NCBI RefSeq assembly: GCF_001567585.1
Contig: NZ_LRQV01000010.1
Location: forward strand, 1 to 64,000
Direction of reading: 5' to 3'
DNA from: Micromonospora rosaria
GTDB lineage: Bacteria > Actinomycetota > Actinomycetes > Mycobacteriales > Micromonosporaceae
Length of the DNA: 64,000 nt
Shown here piece after piece: positions 1-10,529 of this stretch. Every line of letters begins with the position of its first letter. The first letter of the stretch is position 1. The notes beneath the pieces are model-generated. The model was not told the origin of the DNA. It worked only from the letters and a program-made list of their open reading frames with translations, and searched no databases. The position numbers were made by a program, and so were the translations under genes.

Positions 1-2
1 CG

Positions 3-1150
3 CCCGTCGGCGACCCCGCCCCCGGGGTTGTCGACCCCTCGGGGTCGCCGACCCCGGTCGACCCGACGAACCCGACCGTTCCGACCCCGGTCACCCCGGC
101 CCCGATCGACCCGACCAGTCCGGCCCCGGTCAATCCGACCCCGGTGAACCCGTCCCCCACCAGTCCGGCCCCGGTGAACCCGGCCCCGATCGACCCCACC
201 GGTCCGGCCCCGGTCGTCCCGGTGAACCCGGCTCCGGTCGTCCCGGTGAACCCGGCCCCGGTGGGAGACCCGCAGCAGACCGAGGGCTCGTCGCCCGTCC
301 CGGCCCCCGTGACCAGCGACAACCGGCCGCTCCAGCACGTCCCGACGCCGACGCCGACGCCGGCTCCGATCACCGGAGACGACGGCACGGTGGCGCGGCC
401 CAACCCGCACCCCGGCACCGTGAGCCCGGCACCGCAGGCTCCCCCGACGCAGGACCCCACGGCCCCGCCGGTGGCCCCGGCCGCACCGGTACCGACGCCG
501 GTCACCGGTCCGCAGGGATCGCCGCCGACCGGCCCGACCGCACCGCCGGACGGGCAGCAGCCGGGCACCACGCCAGCCGGCTCCGCGCCACCAGCCACCA
601 CGCCCGGTACCGGGCCGACCGACATCGGCCCGGCGGACGCCGTCACCGCCCCACCCGCCACGGTGCCCGGGGCCCTGGCCCCGGTTCCGGGTGCCACCCC
701 GCCCGCGACCACCGGGACGACCGGAGGCACGACCCCGCAACCGGCCGCACCGGCCGACCGGCCGGTCGTACCGGGCCCGACGGTCGGAAGCGTCCCAAGC
801 ACGCACACGCCCGCGCCCCCGGCGTCCGGGCCCACGCCGACCCGTGACACCCCCAGGGGCCCCTCCACCACCGGACGACCTGCACCCACGAGGCCGGGCC
901 CGACGGACGCTCCGCCGCCCAGGCCGGTCACCACCGTCACGGATTCCCCGGTCACGGATTCCACCCGCGACAACACCGACGACGAGAGCCCGGAGGTCCG
1001 CGACCAGACCACGGCCACGGACGCGCCACCGGAGCGGACAACCGACCCGACGGCAGACCCGACCGGCCGGCCACCGGATCCGAGCAGCCCCGTGGCGGTG
1101 GCGACGCCCGACCCGACCGACCGGCGGGCGGTACCACCGCCGGGTGAGCG
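3..1150 (+). repeat. Coding low-complexity tract, Pro/Val/Thr-rich
   Basis: Degenerate short units coding for PAPVNPAPI-like and PTPVTPAP-like peptides fill the start of the RHS protein. The first 300 bases are the most regular. Such tracts usually act as flexible linkers or cell-wall-spanning segments in actinobacterial surface proteins. Confidence 0.85.
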
Positions 1151-4100
1151 GAACGGTCCTCGTCCGTCGCGGTTCTCCCCTGCGGTGTCGCCCTCCGGTC
1201 GGGCCCGGTCGCTGCGGACCGTGCCGCCTGCGGTGGTGGTGAAGTCGACCGCCGAGACGCCGTGCGTGGGTGACCCGATCGACGTGACGACCGGCCGGAT
1301 GATCTACACCGAGACCGATGCGGCCCTGCCCGGCCTGTCCCTGTCCCGCACCCACCGCTCGGACTACCGCTGGGGCCGGTCCTTCGGCCCGAGCTGGGCG
1401 TCGACGCTGGACCAGTGCGTGGTCGCCGACGACCGGCACGCCTGGTTCCTGGACGCCGACGGGTCGATCCTCACCTACCCGCTGCCCGCCGAGGGCGAGG
1501 AGGCGCTGCCACTGCTCGGCCGTCCCGTTCCGCTGCGCCGGCTGGTCGGCGGTGGCTGGTCGCTCGCACGGCCCGACGCCCTGCTGCTGTTCACTCCGGC
1601 CGGTGACGACGGGGCGGCGCTGCTCTCCGACGTCGCGACGGCCGGTGTGCGGTGGCACGTCGTCCGGGACGACGCCGGCACTCCGGTACGGCTCAGCTCG
1701 TCGGCCGGGGACCGGGTGGAGCTGCGTACCGGGGACGGCCTGGTGAGCGGCGCGCTCTTCGTACCCGCCGACGGGGCCGAGGACGCGGTCGAGCTGCCGG
1801 CCTTCGGGTACGACGACCGACGCCGCCTGGTCGAGGTACGGAACTCGTCCGGTGACCCGGTACGGCTCGACTACGACACCGACGGCCGGATCGTGCGGTG
1901 GGAGGACCGCAACGGCGAGTGGTACACGTACACCTACGACGAGGCCGGCCGCTGCGTCGGCACCGACGGCAGGGGCGGCTACCTGCGCTACCGGTTCGCG
2001 TACGCGGACGGCCTGACGGTCGTCACCGACTCGCTCGGCGGGGTGCGCAGGTTCGAGCTCAACGACCGCCTCCAGGTGGTGGCGGAGACCGACGCCCTCG
2101 GAGCCACCACCCGCCACGAGTGGGACGACACGTACCGGTTGCTGTCGCGGACCGACCCGCTGGGCCGCACCACGCGGTACGAGTACGGCGCCGACCGACG
2201 GCCGACCGTGATCGTCCGGCCGGACGGCAGCCGCTCCACCACCACCTACGACGGGTTGGGCCGGGCCACCTCGTGGACGGACTTCGACGGCTCGACGGTC
2301 AGCCGGGAGTTCGACACCGACGGCCGGGTGCTGGCCGAGATCAACGCCAGCGGCGAGGTCGTGCGCTTCGACCGGCCCGTCGGCGACAGCGCGGCGACGG
2401 CCGTCCAGGTCGGTTCGGCGGTGGTCGTCCGGGACGCGGCGCGGCAGGTCATCTCGACGACCACCGGCAACGGCGACACCCACTACGGGTACGACGCCCT
2501 CGGCCGGGTGGTCGTCATCGAGAACGAGAACGGCAGTACGGAGATCGGCTGGACGCCGGAGGGCGACGTGGCGTCGCGCGTCGGCCCGGACGGCTCCCGA
2601 CAGCTTTGGCACTACGACGGCGAGGGGAACCTGGTGGAGAGCATCGACGCAGCAGGTCGTGCGGTGCGGTTCGAGTACGGCCCGTTCGACCTGCCGATTG
2701 CGCGGGTCGACGAGGCGGGCAACCGGACGGAGTACACGTACGACACCGAACTACGGCTGACCGCGGTCACGAACCCGGCCGGGCAGGTCTGGCGGTACGC
2801 CTACGACGCGGCCGGCCGGTTGGTCGAGGAGACCGACTTCGACGGCCGCACCCAGCGGTACGCGCGGGACGCCGCCGGGCAGTTGGTGGCGCACACCGAT
2901 CCGACCGGCGAGACCACGCACTACGGCTACGACCTGCTGGGGCGGGTGACCGAGCGGCGGGTCGGCGACGCCGTGACCCGGCTGGAGTACGACGCGCAGG
3001 GCCGGATCACCGCGGTGACCAGCCCCGACGCCGTGGTCCGGTTCGAGCGCGACGAGCAGGGCCGGGTGGTCGCCGAGACGATCAACGACCGGACCGTCCG
3101 CACCTCGTACCACCCGGGACTGGGCACGGTGCAGGCGCGCACGACGCCGTCGGGCCGGTCGAGCCGGTGGTCCTACGACGCCGACGGCCGGCCGGAGAGC
3201 CTGCGCACCGGCGGTCACCTGGTGCGCTTCGAGCACGACGACCTCGGGCGGGAGATCAGCCGGACCGTCGACGACGCGGTGGCGCTGCGTCAGACCTTCG
3301 ACGCCGCCGGGCGGCTGGCCGTCCAGCACATCGCCGGCATCACCGAGCGTGACTTCCGCTACGACGCCGCCGACCGGGTGACCGCGATCGTCGAGACCCT
3401 CGACGGCGAGCGGACCTTCGCCGCCGACGAGGCGGGCCGGATCCGCACCGTGGTCGCCGACGGCTCCGAGCGCGAGCGGTACGACTACGACGCGGCCGGC
3501 AACCTGACCGGCACCGGCGGGGGCCGGTGGGAGTTCGACGGCACCATGCTGGTGCGGTCCGACGACGCCACGTTCGAGTACGACGGGAAGGGCCGGCTGG
3601 CCGCCCGGGTCGACGCGGCCGGCACGTGGCGCTTCGGCTGGGACGCCGAGGACCGGATCGTGCAGGTGGTGACGCCGGGCGGGGACCGCTGGCGGTACCG
3701 CTACGACGGCTTCGGTCGCCGGATCGCCAAGCAGCGCCTCGCCGCCGACGACAGCGTGGTCGAGGAGGTACGGTTCGCCTGGTCCGGCGACCTGCTGGTG
3801 GAGCAGAGCCACCGGGACGCGACCGGCGGCACCGCCACCACCCACTGGGAGTACCGGCCGGGCGGCTCGGCTCCGGTGACCCAGACCGACGGCGACGAGT
3901 TGCGGACCGTCGTCACCGACCTGATCGGCACGCCGACCCACCTGGTGACGGCGAACGGTGAGCTGCACTGGTGGTCGCGCAGCGACCTGTGGGGCCGTGG
4001 CCACGGTCCGGCCGCCACCCCGCTGCGCTTCCCCGGGCAGTACTTCGACGGTGAGACCGGCCTGCACTACAACCGGTTCCGGTTCTACGATCCCGGCACG

Positions 4101-7100
4101 GCACGCTACCTGAGCCCGGACCCGCTCGGCCTGACCGGTGGACCGAACCCCACCGCGTACGTCGCGGACCCGCTGACCCTCGCGGACCCGCTCGGTCTGG
4201 CGAGCTGCAAGGTGGCCCAACCGGCGCTGAACCCGCTCGGCGACGGCGGTCCGGTGGGCACCGTCACCGCCGACGGTGAGCCGAGCCAGCTCCCGCCCCA
4301 GGCGACCGCGCCGCCGCCGGAGGCGCTGTACGGCACGCCACCGCTGATGCAGGTGGTCACCACCGACCCCGACGGCAACCAGATCGTCCGGTACCAGCCG
4401 CGTCCCGCCCCGATGCCGGCCACGGCCACCACGACCGACGGCACGGTGCGGCACGCCGACACCTGGTACGCCGAGAGCGGGTCGACGCCGAACCTGTCGC
4501 CGGACGCCACCGTGGACAGTGTCCGGGACGGGTTGCAGTCGCTGCCCGAGCCGGGTCCCCAGCCGGACCGCGACGGCAACCGTGACCCGTCCCCGACCAC
4601 GCGGCGGCGGGGCCGCGTCCTCAGCCAGCCGACCGTGACGCAGTTCGGACCGATCCGACCGGTGTTCACCCCGGGCGGTCTGCGCATGCTGCACGAGACC
4701 GACACCACCCACCAGGCCCACGCCGACTCCCTCCCGGTCGGGCCCGACTACAAGCTCGCGGTGGAGGGCGTCGACGGCGAGATCGTCGCCGGTGGGCACG
4801 CCTACGACCCCGACGTCGTCGGCGGTCTGATCGAGAACGACCCCGGCTGGAACAACCGGCCCATCACGGTCGTCGCCTGCGACGCGGGCCCGCTGTTCGC
4901 CGTCGACCTGGCGAAGCGGCTGCCGAACGTCCCGGTCACCGCGGCCCAGACGACCGTGTTCACCACGGGCCGGGGCCACGCCTTCTCCGACGACGTCTGG
5001 GTCACCTACACCGCCGACTCCGACGGCCGGGTCAGCGAGGTGGTCCACGACCAGACCCACATGCCGGGCGGCCCGGTGCCCTCCGCCGCCGACATCGCCA
5101 CCGCCGAGACCCACTGGCGGCTCGCCACCGAGACGGAGATCGCCGTCCAGATCGCCGGGCAGAACGGCATCAACATCGATCTGGGGCAGCCGCTCGCCCG
5201 CGCGCCCGGCCTGGTCTTCAAGGTCGACAGTCAGCAACGCACCATCGGCAACCGCACCGGCATGGTCATGATCATCGAGGTGGTCTCGGGGCCGAGCAGG
5301 GTGGAGGACTGGGAGGACGCGGCGGACCCCGACGATGTCCGCGAGGCGCGGGACATCGCGTTGAACGCCATCCTCTCCGTTCCGGCCGGGCGGGCCTTCA
5401 CGCTCCGGACCGTGCTCGGCCGGGTGCCGGGAATCCAGTTCCGCTCTCCGGGCGGCCTGTCGACGGGCGACAACGTCGCGGTCCAGGGTGGCCAGTTCGC
5501 CGCTCCGTACACCCAGTGGACCGTGGGCATGCACAACCACTCGTTGCCCGCCTTCCTCGGGTACGCCGCCGCGAACTACTCCCCCGCCGGGAACCAGACC
5601 CCGCGGCGACTCACCGAGAGCGCCCTCGCACTCGGGCGGGAGGTGGCAGCCGACTTCCGCCAGTACACCCGCGGGCGGGCGCTGCCCTGGCACCAGAGTC
5701 GCCTGAACGGGTACGTCGCCATCTCCTTCCCGGTCGTCGCGGCGCAGCTCGTGGCTGCCGTCGAGGCGATGAACAACCGCGTCCGGATGCTGAACAAGCA
5801 CTTCGTCCTCCTGGCGCCGCGCAAGGAGATCAGGGACATGCGTGCGGCCCTGCCGAAGGACGTCCGGAACTACCTGCGCGACCGTGCCGACCACGTCAAG
5901 GAGCTCATGCACGATCGTCTCAGCAGCTTCGACCCGGGCCAGCGGCACGCCCAGGGGGCAGGTCTGATCGATTTCGAGACGGACACCGCCGACTACTACT
6001 CCGACGAGGACATCAAGAACGGGGCGGACAACATCGTCTACGGGTCCCGCTACCCGGACGGCAGCTCCGTACCCTTCTTCAGCCTTGAGCAGGAGCTCGG
6101 CATCAACCCCACCACCGACAACGTCGACCCGCCGGGCATGGTGGGCGGGGAGTTCCGCTACCTCGTCACCATGAACGCGAACCTCAGCGGCATCGACCGC
6201 CAGTCCGACGACCTCGCCGCCATGGTGCGGCGTAACGCCACGCCGCCGCCGCTCACCTCGAACCAGGCGCACCAGATCCTCGGCGCGGTCCGCGAGGAGA
6301 CCAACCGCGTCAAGGGCGACCTCGACACCATCGAGGAGAGCCTCCGACGGGACCGGTCACCGCACCGGGTGCGATCGGCCCTGACGGACCTGCTGACGCG
6401 GGCGCGAAAGGCTGCCGCCAGCGCCAAGACGAACGAGTCCTACGCGCACGAGGTCCGGGAAGCCGCCCAGGCCACCTTCCCCCACGACGATCCCGCCCGG
6501 CGCAACGCCCGGAGGTACCACCACAGCGCGCAGGAGCAGAACGAGCGGGCGGAGCGGCTCGTCAGCCGCATCCAGGGCCACCTCGCCGACATGCCAGACC
6601 CGACGAGCAGTCGGCCCCCCCGTGACGACGACGACAGCGGTGGCGGGTACCGCCGCCCGACCGGCATCCAGATGCCCACCTACGGGCCGGTGTCGTACAA
6701 CACCTATCCCACCGCTCCCCCGCCTCCCCCGGCCCCCTACGGCGGCAACTACGCGCCGTACGGCGGTTTCGCCCCGTACGGCGGCGGCCCGTACACCTAC
6801 CTGGCCCTCGTCGACAGCACCGCGACGGACCCGAACCAGCCCACACCCCGGGTGCTCGACCCCGGCCTCGGCGTCGACGGGCGGCAGCGCATCCTCGACG
6901 ACCTCACCATGCTGGCGACCGAGCGCTCCGCCGCCGTCCGCGACTTCCTCGGCCGGCACGAGTCCCACCCCGACCACGCCACCGCCGCCGCCGTCTGGGA
7001 CAGCTTCGTCTCGGCTGTCGACTACACCGACCAGGCCGGGGTGCAACCGGTCGTCAACCTCTACGAGCAGGCCCACGGGCTGCTCGCCGGCCTCGACTCG

Positions 7101-10100
7101 ACCAGTCCCCTGCCGTCGGTCGAGACCACCCTGGACGACGCGGACTTCCTGCCGCGACGGCAGCCGGGTACGCCGTCGACCACCGACGACCCCGCCGCCG
7201 TCCCGAACGACCTGCTGCGCACCGTGCCGCTCACGGACGGCTCGGACCTCCAGGTGCTCGCGGCGAACGTGCACAGCACCACCCCGAACACCGCCACGGA
7301 CCTGGCGGACTTCGGCAACCGCAACCTCGGCTGGGTCAGCCGGATCGGCGCCGGTGGGCCCGGTCGGACCAGCATCGAGTCCGCCGTGATCATCGACGAG
7401 TACCAGCGGTCCGGGCGGGTCCTCGACACGCCGCCGACGACCGTGCCGGCAACCCTCGACGAGGTGCGCAGGTCGTACCCGGGAGCCACCGTCACGGACG
7501 TCGGCTCCGTGCAGGGCCTGATGGACGCGCTCGGCGCGACGCCGAAGGGGACCAGGAGCCAGGGTGTCGTCGCCTTCCGGCCCGGCCCGGTGGGCACCCC
7601 CACCCACGTGGTCAACGTGACCCGGTACCCGTCCGGCCCGGTGGTCTTCATCGACGGACAGGTCGGCGGTCTCGGCACCGTGCCGGCGGTCGGCCCGGAG
7701 GGGTCGGTCGTCCTGTTCGACACGACGAACCTCGCCGAGATCACGGACCTCGCCGACACCAGCACGGAGACGGCGCTGGCGCCCTTCACGGACGTGCCGC
7801 CGGCCATGGTGGCCAAGACCACCGTGCAGACGCCGACCGCCGGTGACCCCATCGACGTGACCACCGGCCGGATGATCCTGACCGAGACCGACGCCGTGCT
7901 GCCGGGCCTGACCCTGGAGCGCACGCACCGCTCCGACTACCGGTGGGGCCGGTCCTTCGGCCGGTCCTGGGCCTCGACCCTCGACCAGCGGGTCGTCGTC
8001 GACGGCGAGCAGGTGCGCTACCTGGCCACGGACGGTTCCATGCTCACCTATCCGCTGCCCGCCGAGGGCGGGGAGGCGCTGCCCGAGGTCGGCCGGGCCC
8101 TGCCGCTGCGCCGGCTGGTGGGCGGGGGCTGGCTGCTGACCGATCCGGCGTCGGGACGCGTCCTGATCTTCGCCGCCGGGAAGGGCAGGGAGTCGCTGCT
8201 CACCGACGTCATCGAGGGTGATCTCCGCTGGTCGGTCGAGCGGGACGACGCGGGTACCCCGACCGAGCTGCGCTCCACGGCCGGCGCCCGGATCGGCCTC
8301 AGCTCCTCCGGCGGCCTGCTGACGGTGCTCTGGCTGCCGAACCGGTCCGGCACCATGCAGGCCGCGTACCGGTTCGGCTACGACCGGGAGCACAACCTGG
8401 TCGACGTGGTCAACAGCTCCGGCGAGGCCACCCGCTTCGGGTACGCCGACGGGCGGATCGTGCGGTGGGACGACCGCAACGGCGAGTGGTACACCTACAC
8501 GTACGACGAGGCGGGCCGCTGCGTCGGCACCGACGGCAAGGGCGGCCACCTGCGGTACGGGTTCGCGTACGCCGACGGGCTGACCACGGTCACCGACTCG
8601 CTCGGCGCGGTGCGGCGGTACGAGCTGAACGACCGCTTCCAGGTCGTCGCGGAGACCGATCCGCTCGGTGCGACGACCCGCAGCGAGTGGGACGGCGCGA
8701 ACCGGCTGCGGTCGCGGACCGACCCGCTCGGCCGCACGACGACCTACGACTACGACGAGGACGGGCGGCCGACCACGGTCACCCGGGCGGACGGCAGCCA
8801 GTCCACCATCGCCTACGACGACCTCGGCCGGGCCATGTCGTGGACGGACTTCGACGGCAGCACCCGCCAGCGGGCCTTCGACACCGACGGCCGGGTGCTC
8901 GCCGAGACCGACGCCGACGGCGAGGTGGTGCGCTTCGACCGGGCGGTCGAGAACGGGCCGGGCACGCTCACCCAGGCCGGTCCGACGGCCATCGTCCGGG
9001 ACGCCACGCGGCTGGTCACCTCGCTGACGCAGGGGGGCCGGCAGACCCGGTACGAGTACGACAACCTCGGCCGCATCGCCCTCGTCGAGGACGACCACGG
9101 CGTCACCGAGATCGGCTGGACGGTCGAGGGCGAGCTGGCCTGGCGGGAGAACCCGGACGGCAGCGTCGAGGAGTTCGGCTACGACGGCGAGGGCAACCTC
9201 GTCGAGTCCGTCGACGCCGACGGCCGCCGCACCCGGTTCGAGTACGGCGCGTTCGACCTGGTGACGGCCCGGATCGACGACGACGGCAACCGGACGGAGT
9301 ACACGTACGACACCGAGCTGCGGCTGACCACCATCACCGACCCGCAGGGCCGGACGTGGCGGTACACGTACGACCCGAACGGCCGGGTGATCGAGGAGAC
9401 CGACTTCGACGGCCGCACCCAGCGGTACGGGTACGACGCCGCGGGGCAGCTCGTCGAGCACACCGACGCCGCCGGTGAGGTCACCCACCTCAGCTACGAC
9501 GTGCTCGGCCGGATGGTGGAGCGCCGCACGGGCAAGGCCGTGACGCGGTGGACGTACGACGCAGCCGGCCGCGTCGTCGCCGCCGACGACGCCGACTCGA
9601 CGATCCAGCTGGAGCGTGACGCGGCCGGTCGGGTGGTCAGCGAGACGGTGAACGGGCACACCGTCGCCGTCTCGTACAGCGAGCAGTTCGGGGTGGTGAC
9701 CGCGCGAACCCGTCCCTCCGGCGCGGTGACCCAGTGGTCGTACGACGAGTCCGGTCGGCCGACGGTCCTGGTGGCCGGCGGGCGGCAGCTCTCCTTCGCC
9801 TACGACGGCGGCCGGGAGGTCAGCCGGAGCTGGGACGCGGGACCGACGATCACGCCGCCCACCGCCCCCGCCCCGACGCCCGGCGAGCCATCGGGCGAGG
9901 TCACGTACACGCTTGACGACCTGGGCCGGCCGGTCATTCGCTCGGGCCCGACCGGTGACTGGCACTTCACCTGGGACCACCGCAACCGGCTGGCCACGGT
10001 CACCACGCCCGAGAACGACCGGTGGCACTACCGGTACGACGCGTTCGACCGGCGGATCGTCAAGCAGCGCCAGGGCGCCAAGGGCGCGGTGCTGGCGGAG

Positions 10101-10454
10101 ACGCGGTTCGTCTGGTCCGGTGACCTGCTGGTCGAGCAGCACCACCGCGACGGCGACGGCCCGCTCACCACGACGGCGTGGGAGTACCACCCGACCGTGG
10201 CGCACCCGGTCGTCCAGGTGCAGGACGGCACGGTACGGGCGGTGGTGACCGACGGTGCCGGTACCCCGACGGGGCTCGTCGGCCCCGACAGCCGTCGGCC
10301 GGTCGACCCGGACGGCACCCCGCTGCGGCTCGGCGGCCGGTACCTGGACGCCGAGACCGGGTTGCAGTACGACGGCTCCCGCTACTACGACCCGGCGGCG
10401 GCCCGCTTCCTGCCGCAGCCCCGGACGGCCCCGGCCCCGGTAGCCGTCAGTTGA
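3..10454 (+). CDS. Giant RHS/YD-repeat polymorphic toxin-like protein with two RHS shells (5' end outside window)
   Basis: The reading frame is open from base 3, so the GTG at 144 is probably internal and the true start lies upstream. Order of parts: a Pro/Thr/Val-rich tract to about 1150; a DUF6531-type start with the motif GDPIDVTTGRM near 1270; YD repeats; an RHS core ending in RYLSPDPLGL near 4107; a middle region (4200-7790); a second GDPIDVTTGRM near 7842; a second YD array; and a stop just after YYDPAAARF. The middle region holds a possible clan-CD-like His/Cys pair (His codon 4797, Cys codon 4878 in VVACDAG), APYGG repeats near 6740, and a papain-fold-toxin-like stretch (7340-7700) with the HVVNV and FIDGQ motifs. 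RHS proteins form shells that enclose a C-terminal toxin. Here the second shell ends without any toxin. The next gene looks like an immunity protein. No secretion signal can be judged because the N-terminus is missing. Confidence 0.9.
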   Translation, partial: PVGDPAPGVVDPSGSPTPVDPTNPTVPTPVTPAPIDPTSPAPVNPTPVNPSPTSPAPVNPAPIDPTGPAPVVPVNPAPVVPVNPAPVGDPQQTEGSSPVPAPVTSDNRPLQHVPTPTPTPAPITGDDGTVARPNPHPGTVSPAPQAPPTQDPTAPPVAPAAPVPTPVTGPQGSPPTGPTAPPDGQQPGTTPAGSAPPATTPGTGPTDIGPADAVTAPPATVPGALAPVPGATPPATTGTTGGTTPQPAAPADRPVVPGPTVGSVPSTHTPAPPASGPTPTRDTPRGPSTTGRPAPTRPGPTDAPPPRPVTTVTDSPVTDSTRDNTDDESPEVRDQTTATDAPPERTTDPTADPTGRPPDPSSPVAVATPDPTDRRAVPPPGERNGPRPSRFSPAVSPSGRARSLRTVPPAVVVKSTAETPCVGDPIDVTTGRMIYTETDAALPGLSLSRTHRSDYRWGRSFGPSWASTLDQCVVADDRHAWFLDADGSILTYPLPAEGEEALPLLGRPVPLRRLVGGGWSLARPDALLLFTPAGDDGAALLSDVATAGVRWHVVRDDAGTPVRLSSSAGDRVELRTGDGLVSGALFVPADGAEDAVELPAFGYDDRRRLVEVRNSSGDPVRLDYDTDGRIVRWEDRNGEWYTYTYDEAGRCVGTDGRGGYLRYRFAYADGLTVVTDSLGGVRRFELNDRLQVVAETDALGATTRHEWDDTYRLLSRTDPLGRTTRYEYGADRRPTVIVRPDGSRSTTTYDGLGRATSWTDFDGSTVSREFDTDGRVLAEINASGEVVRFDRPVGDSAATAVQVGSAVVVRDAARQVISTTTGNGDTHYGYDALGRVVVIENENGSTEIGWTPEGDVASRVGPDGSRQLWHYDGEGNLVESIDAAGRAVRFEYGPFDLPIARVDEAGNRTEYTYDTELRLTAVTNPAGQVWRYAYDAAGRLVEETDFDGRTQRYARDAAGQLVAHTDPTGETTHYGYDLLGRVTERRVGDAVTRLEYDAQGRITAVTSPDAVVRFERDEQGRVVAETINDRTVRTSYHPGLGTVQARTTPSGRSSRWSYDADGRPESLRTGGHLVRFEHDDLGREISRTVDDAVALRQTFDAAGRLAVQHIAGITERDFRYDAADRVTAIVETLDGERTFAADEAGRIRTVVADGSERERYDYDAAGNLTGTGGGRWEFDGTMLVRSDDATFEYDGKGRLAARVDAAGTWRFGWDAEDRIVQVVTPGGDRWRYRYDGFGRRIAKQRLAADDSVVEEVRFAWSGDLLVEQSHRDATGGTATTHWEYRPGGSAPVTQTDGDELRTVVTDLIGTPTHLVTANGELHWWSRSDLWGRGHGPAATPLRFPGQYFDGETGLHYNRFRFYDPGTARYLSPDPLGLTGGPNPTAYVADPLTLADPLGLASCKVAQPALNPLGDGGPVGTVTADGEPSQLPPQATAPPPEALYGTPPLMQVVTTDPDGNQIVRYQPRPAPMPATATTTDGTVRHADTWYAESGSTPNLSPDATVDSVRDGLQSLPEPGPQPDRDGNRDPSPTTRRRGRVLSQPTVTQFGPIRPVFTPGGLRMLHETDTTHQAHADSLPVGPDYKLAVEGVDGEIVAGGHAYDPDVVGGLIENDPGWNNRPITVVACDAGPLFAVDLAKRLPNVPVTAAQTTVFTTGRGHAFSDDVWVTYTADSDGRVSEVVHDQTHMPGGPVPSAADIATAETHWRLATETEIAVQIAGQNGINIDLGQPLARAPGLVFKVDSQQRTIGNRTGMVMIIEVVSGPSRVEDWEDAADPDDVREARDIALNAILSVPAGRAFTLRTVLGRVPGIQFRSPGGLSTGDNVAVQGGQFAAPYTQWTVGMHNHSLPAFLGYAAANYSPAGNQTPRRLTESALALGREVAADFRQYTRGRALPWHQSRLNGYVAISFPVVAAQLVAAVEAMNNRVRMLNKHFVLLAPRKEIRDMRAALPKDVRNYLRDRADHVKELMHDRLSSFDPGQRHAQGAGLIDFETDTADYYSDEDIKNGADNIVYGSRYPDGSSVPFFSLEQELGINPTTDNVDPPGMVGGEFRYLVTMNANLSGIDRQSDDLAAMVRRNATPPPLTSNQAHQILGAVREETNRVKGDLDTIEESLRRDRSPHRVRSALTDLLTRARKAAASAKTNESYAHEVREAAQATFPHDDPARRNARRYHHSAQEQNERAERLVSRIQGHLADMPDPTSSRPPRDDDDSGGGYRRPTGIQMPTYGPVSYNTYPTAPPPPPAPYGGNYAPYGGFAPYGGGPYTYLALVDSTATDPNQPTPRVLDPGLGVDGRQRILDDLTMLATERSAAVRDFLGRHESHPDHATAAAVWDSFVSAVDYTDQAGVQPVVNLYEQAHGLLAGLDSTSPLPSVETTLDDADFLPRRQPGTPSTTDDPAAVPNDLLRTVPLTDGSDLQVLAANVHSTTPNTATDLADFGNRNLGWVSRIGAGGPGRTSIESAVIIDEYQRSGRVLDTPPTTVPATLDEVRRSYPGATVTDVGSVQGLMDALGATPKGTRSQGVVAFRPGPVGTPTHVVNVTRYPSGPVVFIDGQVGGLGTVPAVGPEGSVVLFDTTNLAEITDLADTSTETALAPFTDVPPAMVAKTTVQTPTAGDPIDVTTGRMILTETDAVLPGLTLERTHRSDYRWGRSFGRSWASTLDQRVVVDGEQVRYLATDGSMLTYPLPAEGGEALPEVGRALPLRRLVGGGWLLTDPASGRVLIFAAGKGRESLLTDVIEGDLRWSVERDDAGTPTELRSTAGARIGLSSSGGLLTVLWLPNRSGTMQAAYRFGYDREHNLVDVVNSSGEATRFGYADGRIVRWDDRNGEWYTYTYDEAGRCVGTDGKGGHLRYGFAYADGLTTVTDSLGAVRRYELNDRFQVVAETDPLGATTRSEWDGANRLRSRTDPLGRTTTYDYDEDGRPTTVTRADGSQSTIAYDDLGRAMSWTDFDGSTRQRAFDTDGRVLAETDADGEVVRFDRAVENGPGTLTQAGPTAIVRDATRLVTSLTQGGRQTRYEYDNLGRIALVEDDHGVTEIGWTVEGELAWRENPDGSVEEFGYDGEGNLVESVDADGRRTRFEYGAFDLVTARIDDDGNRTEYTYDTELRLTTITDPQGRTWRYTYDPNGRVIEETDFDGRTQRYGYDAAGQLVEHTDAAGEVTHLSYDVLGRMVERRTGKAVTRWTYDAAGRVVAADDADSTIQLERDAAGRVVSETVNGHTVAVSYSEQFGVVTARTRPSGAVTQWSYDESGRPTVLVAGGRQLSFAYDGGREVSRSWDAGPTITPPTAPAPTPGEPSGEVTYTLDDLGRPVIRSGPTGDWHFTWDHRNRLATVTTPENDRWHYRYDAFDRRIVKQRQGAKGAVLAETRFVWSGDLLVEQHHRDGDGPLTTTAWEYHPTVAHPVVQVQDGTVRAVVTDGAGTPTGLVGPDSRRPVDPDGTPLRLGGRYLDAETGLQYDGSRYYDPAAARFLPQPRTAPAPVAVS

Positions 10455-10458
10455 TCCC

Positions 10459-10498
10459 GGTGCCCGCCCCGGTCACCACCGTGACCGGGGCGGGCACC
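10459..10498 (+). terminator. 18-bp perfect hairpin between RHS gene and immunity-like gene
   Basis: The arms 10459-10476 and 10481-10498 pair perfectly around a 4-base CACC loop, five bases after the RHS stop codon. There is no T-tract. It may end or attenuate RHS transcripts while leaving the following gene under its own or read-through control. Confidence 0.6.
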
Positions 10499-10529
10499 CC
10501 ACCCGAGGACCACGAGAAAGGACCGAGCT

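Noticed and set aside
2751..6272. A 1173-codon minus-strand open frame
   Set aside because: It is antisense to the RHS gene, is an Arg/Val/Gly-rich shadow with no domain, and arises from the codon bias of the real gene.
6357..10205. A 1282-codon minus-strand open frame
   Set aside because: Same reason: antisense shadow of the second RHS block, low-complexity translation and no motifs.
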